A stretch of 11,755 nt of DNA from an uncultured Bacteroidales bacterium. Its GTDB lineage: Bacteria; Bacteroidota; Bacteroidia; Bacteroidales; UBA932. The notes beneath the pieces were generated by a model, which was given only the letters and a program-made list of their open reading frames with translations, was not told where the DNA came from and made no database searches. The stretch is from NCBI GenBank assembly GCA_946062035.1, contig CAMGTS010000022.1:1-11755 (forward strand), read 5' to 3'. The position numbers and the translations under genes are program-made. This document shows, piece after piece, positions 7,314-11,755 of the stretch (position 1 is the stretch's first letter; every line of letters starts with the position of its first letter).

Positions 7314-7334
7314 CCGCCAAAGCAGGTATGGCGG
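7314..7334 (+). other. Small GC-rich hairpin in the kdsA leader
   Basis: CCGCCA (7314-7319) pairs with TGGCGG (7329-7334) around a 9-nt loop, 16 nt before the kdsA ATG. It is followed by CAAAAATTATAG rather than a T-tract, so it is not an intrinsic terminator. If transcription starts near 7305 it would be the first structure in the mRNA. Confidence 0.3.
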
Positions 7335-7350
7335 CAAAAATTATAGAAGT

Positions 7351-8172
7351 ATGAGACCTGAAATAATCAATCTCAAGAACTATAACAACGGAATGTTCTT
7401 TCTCATGGCCGGTCCGTGCGTCATTGAGGGTGAGGAGATTACATTCCGCATCGCAAAGGAGCTAAAGCGCATCACCGATAAATTGGAGATACCTTTCATA
7501 TTCAAAGCGTCATATAAGAAAGCCAACCGCTCAAAGCTTTCGTCTTTCACAGGCATCGGTGACAAGGTCGGGCTTAAGCTGCTCAGCGAGATAAGAAAGG
7601 AGCTGAATATCCCTATCGTCACAGATATCCACAGCGTACAGGAGGCTGAACTTGCCGCTTCATACGATATAGACGTCCTCCAGATTCCTGCGTTCCTTTG
7701 CCGACAGACCGAACTTTTGGAGGCCGCCGCCAAGACAGGCAGGTGCGTCAATATCAAAAAAGGGCAGTTTCTTTCGCCTGAGGCGATGATGTTCGCCGCA
7801 CAGAAAGTCAAAGATGGAGGCAACGGCAATATCATGCTTACTGAACGTGGAAGCCAGTTCGGATATACGGATTTAGTTGTCGATTTCAGAGCCATTCCAA
7901 AGATGCAGAAGTTCGGCTATCCGGTGGTATTGGATGTAACCCACTCGCTTCAAAGACCGAATATGACAACAGGAGTCACAGGTGGAGAACCTGAGATGAT
8001 ACCATATATCGCAAAAGCCGGTGTAGCCGTAGGTGCGGACGGTCTTTTCATGGAGACCCACCCCGACCCTGCCAACGCTAAATCAGATGGCGCGAACATG
8101 CTGAATCTCGCCCTCATGGAGGGTCTGCTCGAACAGCTTGTTCCTTTAAGAAAACTTATACAAAAGAGCTGA
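7351..8172 (+). CDS. kdsA: KdsA, 3-deoxy-8-phosphooctulonate synthase (metal-dependent class)
   Basis: Condenses phosphoenolpyruvate with arabinose-5-phosphate to Kdo-8-phosphate, the precursor of Kdo in lipid A/LPS inner core (cytoplasm). From the ATG at 7351 it is 273 residues, normal for the family. Motifs: LMAGPCVIEGEE (18-29), FKASYKKANRSK (51-62), VTDIHS (90-95), LQIPAFLCRQT (110-120), NIKKGQFLSPE (134-144), ERGSQFGYTDLVVDFR (165-180), LDVTHSLQRP (194-203), and ETHPDP (235-240). Cys23, His198, Glu235 and Asp246 correspond to the metal ligands of the Aquifex enzyme, whereas E. coli has Asn at the Cys position, so a divalent-metal-dependent enzyme is predicted. The same frame stays open upstream to 7141, but that overlaps rarA and the KdsA homology starts at 7351. 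It has its own promoter-like element. Confidence 0.95.
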   Translation: MRPEIINLKNYNNGMFFLMAGPCVIEGEEITFRIAKELKRITDKLEIPFIFKASYKKANRSKLSSFTGIGDKVGLKLLSEIRKELNIPIVTDIHSVQEAELAASYDIDVLQIPAFLCRQTELLEAAAKTGRCVNIKKGQFLSPEAMMFAAQKVKDGGNGNIMLTERGSQFGYTDLVVDFRAIPKMQKFGYPVVLDVTHSLQRPNMTTGVTGGEPEMIPYIAKAGVAVGADGLFMETHPDPANAKSDGANMLNLALMEGLLEQLVPLRKLIQKS

Positions 8173-8212
8173 CAAGTGGAGCGGTTTTTGTAAGTGACAA
8201 GCCGCACCGTAA

Positions 8213-8254
8213 GCATAAAAATCAGACGCAAAAGCATTGCGTGGCCTTTTATGC
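8213..8254. other. Nested inverted repeats in the kdsA to NagB/PIG-L intergenic region
   Basis: The outer arms GCATAAAA (8213-8220) and TTTTATGC (8247-8254) are perfectly complementary. Inside them ACGCAA (8226-8231) and TTGCGT (8237-8242) form a second perfect stem with loop AAGCA. Together they could fold into one long hairpin with a small internal loop. The inner stem followed by GGCCTTTT could act as a weak terminator for kdsA, or the whole as an mRNA structure or protein site. A weaker stem precedes it (GCGG 8181-8184 with CCGC 8202-8205). The rest of the 150-nt gap is AT-rich leader (8255-8322) without a clear promoter. Confidence 0.45.
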
Positions 8255-8322
8255 GCACAAACGGAGACGGCGCTAACATAAGATGAAGTTTAAGTAATAT
8301 AGAACAAAGTATATAAAAAGTT

Positions 8323-10230
8323 ATGGTTTTAACATCAGAGTATTCAAAGCGTTTTGAAAAACTGCCTGTATCGATCTACGACAGCCAGGCGGAGGCTTCA
8401 AAGGTGATTGTCGAAGAGATTATCAAACAGTCACAGGAGAAAGCGAAGAAAAATGAGAAACTTGTTTTGGCTCTTGCGGCTTCAAGCGCATGTCTTCAGG
8501 TTTACGATGACATGATCAAGGCCGTAAAAGAGAACAGACTCAGCTTCAAGAATATCGTAGTATTCGGTATGGACGAGTACTACCCTCTTGACCGCAATGA
8601 GCTACAGAGCCACTACAGATTCATCAGAGAGTGTCTTTTGGATGAGACCGACATACCTGAGGAGAATTTCCATTTTATCGACAGCTCTAAAAGGAGCGTA
8701 AAGGGAACTGTCGCAGAATATTGCGTCGAATTCGAGAAAGAAATCGAGGCGGCAGGAGGTTTGGATATTGTCATCACAGGCAATATGGCCATGAACGAGC
8801 CGGGCTCTCCATACAATTCCCGTACAAGAAAGATCAACCTCAACTACACTACAAGAGTATCCGCAGCTAGTGACTTCTTCGGAGTTGAGCATGTCCCTTA
8901 TTATGCGATAACGATGGGCCTTGGCACAATACTAAGCGCAAAAGAGATTTTCTTCCTCGCATGGGGAGAAGGCGCTTCATCAAAGGTAAAGAAAATAGCT
9001 GAGGGTGAAGTTACTCCGTCATTCCCTGCTTCTTATCTGCAGACTCATAGCAACGTAAAAATCGTTATAGACAAGGCCGCTTCAGTAAGCCTTACAAGAG
9101 TTGAGACACCTTGGCTTACAGATACTATCGAATGGACTCCATACCTTATCCGCAAGTCTGTCTTCTGGCTCTGCAAGAAGCTTAACAAACCTATCCTCAA
9201 GCTTACCGACAGAGACTACAACGACAACGGTATGGCCGACCTCGCTACAGAGAAAGGTCCTGCAAGCGCAATCAATATCAAGGTATTCAATGACTTGCAG
9301 CATATCATCAGCGGATGGCCGGGTGGAAAGCCTAATGCCGACGACTCGACAAGACCTGAGAGAGCGTTGCCTTATCCTAAGAGAGTCGTAGTATTCAGCC
9401 CGCACCCTGACGATGACGTTATCTCAATGGGCGGTACTCTTGCAAGACTTTCTGAGCAGGGTCATGAGGTTCACCTCGCTTACCAGACAAGCGGAAATAT
9501 CGCTGTGTTCGACCACGATGTCGTAAGATACCTTGATTTCGCAAGAGAAAGCTCAGAGATTCTCGGTATAGACGCAAAAGAGGCTGACAAGCTCTACAAA
9601 GAGACAAAGGAGGCCTTGATGTCAAAGCATCCGGGTCAGCCTGACCCATTGAATGTCAGAAAAATCAAGACTTATATCCGTCGTAGTGAGGCTCGTGCGG
9701 CATGCCGTTACCTCAATATTCCAGACAGTAATGTAAACTTCCTCTCATTACCTTTCTATGAGACTGGTGGAGTAAAGAAAAAGCCTCTCTCACAGGAAGA
9801 TATCGATATCATAAAGGAACTTCTCCAGAGAGTGAAGCCTCATCAGATTTTCGCTGCTGGCGACCTTTCAGACCCGCACGGAACTCACAGAGTATGCTTC
9901 AACGCCGTTATCGAGGCTTGCCGTCAGTTGAGAAATGAGGAATGGTTCAAGGATTGCAGAATCTGGATGTACAGAGGAGCATGGCAGGAGTGGGATGTCG
10001 CCGAGGCAGAAATGGCTGTTCCGCTTAGTCCGGAGGAGGTTAAGATCAAGAGATCAGCGATCTTCTACCACCAGTCACAGAAGGACTATCCTTTGTTCCC
10101 TGGCTCTGACGCAAGAGAGTTCTGGGTAAGGGCGGAAGAGAGAAACCACAACACAGCTGAGACATTCAACCTGCTCGGTATGGCTGAATATCAAGCAATT
10201 GAGTTGTTCGTACAATATAAGTGGGATTAA
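8323..10230 (+). CDS. NagB-like (glucosamine-6-phosphate deaminase-like) domain fused to PIG-L/LmbE-type deacetylase
   Basis: A 635-residue two-domain protein of the type annotated in Bacteroides as glucosamine-6-phosphate deaminase-like. Residues about 10-290 follow NagB: FGMDEYYPL (81-89) with the Asp72 equivalent at Asp84, NEPGS (158-162), NSRTRK (165-170), AITMGLGTILSA (195-206), and PASYLQTH (235-242). Two active-site parts are abnormal. The phosphate loop reads AASSAC (52-57) instead of TGGTP-like, and about five residues holding the catalytic GxDGH are missing between Asp148 and NEP, so deaminase activity is doubtful. Residues about 350-635 are the PIG-L family: VVVFSPHPDDDVISMGG (355-371), with zinc-site His361 and Asp364 and catalytic Asp363, and DPHGTH (517-522). 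This half looks functional, probably hydrolysing an N-acyl group from an amino sugar or similar compound; substrate unknown. The A-rich leader and strongly biased codons (22 of 33 Arg are AGA) suggest high expression. The CBM9-like gene follows 10 nt later. Confidence 0.9.
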   Translation: MVLTSEYSKRFEKLPVSIYDSQAEASKVIVEEIIKQSQEKAKKNEKLVLALAASSACLQVYDDMIKAVKENRLSFKNIVVFGMDEYYPLDRNELQSHYRFIRECLLDETDIPEENFHFIDSSKRSVKGTVAEYCVEFEKEIEAAGGLDIVITGNMAMNEPGSPYNSRTRKINLNYTTRVSAASDFFGVEHVPYYAITMGLGTILSAKEIFFLAWGEGASSKVKKIAEGEVTPSFPASYLQTHSNVKIVIDKAASVSLTRVETPWLTDTIEWTPYLIRKSVFWLCKKLNKPILKLTDRDYNDNGMADLATEKGPASAINIKVFNDLQHIISGWPGGKPNADDSTRPERALPYPKRVVVFSPHPDDDVISMGGTLARLSEQGHEVHLAYQTSGNIAVFDHDVVRYLDFARESSEILGIDAKEADKLYKETKEALMSKHPGQPDPLNVRKIKTYIRRSEARAACRYLNIPDSNVNFLSLPFYETGGVKKKPLSQEDIDIIKELLQRVKPHQIFAAGDLSDPHGTHRVCFNAVIEACRQLRNEEWFKDCRIWMYRGAWQEWDVAEAEMAVPLSPEEVKIKRSAIFYHQSQKDYPLFPGSDAREFWVRAEERNHNTAETFNLLGMAEYQAIELFVQYKWD

Positions 10231-10240
10231 CGCAATCCTT

Positions 10241-11023
10241 ATGAAATCAATGTTTAATCTGAAGCTTCTCGCAATAGCCGTAATGACTGTTGCGGGAAGT
10301 TTTTGTTTTGCGCAAAACAAAATGGATGAAAAGAAAACCGCCGTCGTCAAGCACGTCACTTTCGGGAATGAAGTTCCGACAATGGCTGAAATCAGCGAAA
10401 TGTTCACAAAGTCCGGTGCAGAGAGTTATAAAGTAGACGTAGCCAACTGGCCGGAAAGAAACGGAGGATATTCCCCTGAAGCCTCATTCAGCATGATTTA
10501 CTCCGATACTGACCTGTATATCAGATACAAGGTGAAGGAGAAGGCTCTCAAGGCTGTCTATGGCAGCGACGAGGGAGCAAAACCTTGGACAGACGACTGC
10601 ATGGAACTTTTTATCATCCCTAACTTGGAGGACATGGTATATTTCAATATCGAGATGAACTGTATCGGCAAAGGCATTATAGGCAGGGGGGCTTTGAGAA
10701 AAGACCGCATACGTTACACGCCTGAAGAGCTGAAACGTGTACGCAGATTTTCCACTCTTGGAGGAGAGGCGTTCGGAATCAGGGAATTACCTGCTGAAAG
10801 CGGTGAATGGTATGAGTGGAGCATGACAATAGTTGTCCCGTTGGATATGCTTTGCGGGGAAAAGGGAGTTGATATTGTCAAAGGCAAGACAGTTCTCGGC
10901 AATGTGTATAAATGCGGTGACGAGATGCCTCAATCACACTATCTGACATGGAGCCCTATCGGAACACCTAAGCCGGATTACCATGTTCCTGAGTATTTCG
11001 GATATCTTAAATTCGAAGAATAG
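10241..11023 (+). CDS. Secreted CBM9-like (carbohydrate-binding family 9-like) protein
   Basis: A 260-residue exported protein. Residues 1-24 form a signal peptide (MKSMFNLKLL, hydrophobic core AIAVMTVAG, then SFCFA-QN as a probable signal peptidase I site). There is no proper lipobox. The mature part is one beta-sandwich-type domain with marks typical of Bacteroidetes CBM9-like proteins: ASFSMIYSDTDLYIRYKV (81-98), PWTDDCMELFIIP (115-127), YFNIEMNCIGKG (134-145), and near the end YKCGDEMPQSHYLTWSPI (223-240) and HVPEYFGYLKF (248-258). Such proteins are thought to bind carbohydrate; no catalytic residues are evident. The frame is open for 14 codons upstream, but those overlap the preceding gene and the signal peptide fixes the start at 10241. 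Ten nt from the upstream stop, it is probably co-transcribed. Its stop lies 2 bp from the convergent gene. Confidence 0.82.
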   Translation: MKSMFNLKLLAIAVMTVAGSFCFAQNKMDEKKTAVVKHVTFGNEVPTMAEISEMFTKSGAESYKVDVANWPERNGGYSPEASFSMIYSDTDLYIRYKVKEKALKAVYGSDEGAKPWTDDCMELFIIPNLEDMVYFNIEMNCIGKGIIGRGALRKDRIRYTPEELKRVRRFSTLGGEAFGIRELPAESGEWYEWSMTIVVPLDMLCGEKGVDIVKGKTVLGNVYKCGDEMPQSHYLTWSPIGTPKPDYHVPEYFGYLKFEE

Positions 11024-11025
11024 AC

Positions 11026-11755
11026 TTAGAACGGATAACCTATACCGAAACTCAGCTCGTAGTTGTTGGATTTGAACCATTTGTTCGGTCCTAACCATGA
11101 TGGGATTGCAGGGTCTCGGGTTTTGAATCCCAAGTCAAGACGGAGAAGAGCGAAGTTAAGGTCAAGCCTGATGCCGACACCCCAGTCAAGGGCTATCTGC
11201 TTATAGAACTTGCTTGTGAAAACACCACGCTTGTCCAAGACTTCGTTATCCCAAAGACTTGATGATTTTCTGTCGAAAGTCCATATATTTCCTGCATCGA
11301 CGAATACAGCTCCTTTCAACGCTCCAGAAATAGGAAACCTGTACTCTATATTTCCCTCCAATTTTATGTCTCCCGCCTGATTAGGGATGGCGAAGGCGGT
11401 ATCTCTCGGAGCATATCCAGGGCCTAAGGTTCTTGGCTGCCACCCTCTCATATCGTATGCGCCGCCTCCCCAGAAGAGTTTTTCGAAAGGGACCATATCC
11501 GAATTGCCATACCCCTTACCGACGCCTCCCAATGCGCGTACCGCAAGCATGTGGCTTGGATTCGCACCGAACTTAAATGTATATACAGTGGAAAGTTCCA
11601 TCTTGTAATATTGCGAATAAGGCGACCCCCATATAAGGTGCTCCCCCTCTTCGTTCTTTTCAAATGAAGAGTTGAAAAGGCTCAGCAGATTTCCCGAAAG
11701 GCTAAGATTATATCTGAAGTAAAAATAACTGCTCTTAGGGTTTGCGGAAGGAGCG
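11026..11755 (-). CDS. Omp85 (BamA/TamA-type) outer-membrane protein, C-terminal barrel (partial, N-terminus off window)
   Basis: 242 codons of a gene whose start lies beyond the right edge. The frame is open from 11754 down to the TAA at 11026-11028. It is rich in alternating hydrophobic/polar strands. It contains the loop-6 style motif GGGAYDMRGWQPRTLGPG (about 11469-11416), where the RG is the conserved pair of BamA/TamA barrels, then EGNIEYRFPI, GAVFVDAGNIW and WGVGIRLDLNFALLRLDLGF. The last strand ends in GIGYPF with the C-terminal Phe expected for recognition by the BAM machinery. Bacteroidetes carry several Omp85 paralogues. The sequence resembles the TamL lipoprotein-type more than BamA to my eye, but the N-terminal POTRA/lipobox region that would decide is missing, so no symbol is given. 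It is convergent with the CBM9-like gene, with 2 bp between stop codons. Confidence 0.85.
   Translation of the reverse strand, partial: APSANPKSSYFYFRYNLSLSGNLLSLFNSSFEKNEEGEHLIWGSPYSQYYKMELSTVYTFKFGANPSHMLAVRALGGVGKGYGNSDMVPFEKLFWGGGAYDMRGWQPRTLGPGYAPRDTAFAIPNQAGDIKLEGNIEYRFPISGALKGAVFVDAGNIWTFDRKSSSLWDNEVLDKRGVFTSKFYKQIALDWGVGIRLDLNFALLRLDLGFKTRDPAIPSWLGPNKWFKSNNYELSFGIGYPF

Noticed and set aside
7314..7334. Hairpin after rarA as an intrinsic terminator
   Set aside because: No T-run follows on the plus strand, and the hairpin lies in the kdsA leader downstream of its promoter-like box.
7141..7350. 70-codon upstream extension of kdsA
   Set aside because: It overlaps the end of rarA in another frame. 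The extension is not KdsA-like, and the family's N-terminus begins at 7351.
10199..10240. 14-codon upstream extension of the CBM9-like gene
   Set aside because: It overlaps the previous gene and would put residues before a good signal peptide.

Overview
The window looks like chromosomal DNA from a member of the Bacteroidetes, most likely Bacteroidales. Four things point there: promoter-like TTTG / TAnnTTTG elements rather than -35/-10 boxes, A-rich leaders without Shine-Dalgarno motifs, a deaminase-like/PIG-L two-domain protein of a type I associate with Bacteroides relatives, and a CBM9-like secreted protein plus an Omp85 barrel ending in Phe. I cannot name the genus. No rRNA, tRNA, CRISPR array, insertion sequence or phage gene is visible. 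The content is mostly housekeeping.

Left half, minus strand (about 1-4260): the first part of a histidine operon, read right to left as hisG, hisD, a hisC-hisB fusion and hisH (cut by the window edge). All junctions overlap by 1 or 4 bases, so the genes are almost certainly co-transcribed and translationally coupled. The unusual feature is the fusion. A full HisC aminotransferase is joined in frame to the imidazoleglycerol-phosphate dehydratase half of a bifunctional-type HisB, and the HAD histidinol-phosphatase half is absent. A perfect palindrome overlaps the predicted hisG promoter.

Middle (4278-8172): a DUF389 membrane protein on the minus strand is divergent from rarA (replication-fork AAA+ ATPase), which is followed by kdsA (Kdo-8-phosphate synthase, lipid A/LPS core precursor). 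A nearly identical 16-bp promoter-like motif lies in front of both rarA and kdsA. KdsA has the Cys of the metal-dependent class.

Right end (8323-11755): a 635-residue protein joins a NagB-like domain, whose catalytic GxDGH segment is missing, to an apparently intact PIG-L/LmbE deacetylase domain. Ten bases later comes a secreted CBM9-like protein. The two are probably one transcription unit concerned with sugars or the cell envelope, but no substrate can be inferred. The last gene, convergent and only 2 bp away, is the C-terminal barrel of an Omp85 (BamA/TamA-type) outer-membrane protein cut by the right edge.

I found no clearly new multi-gene system. The observations most worth following are the HisC-HisB domain rearrangement, the degenerate NagB domain on an intact PIG-L enzyme, the palindrome over the hisG promoter and the nested inverted repeat between kdsA and the next gene.
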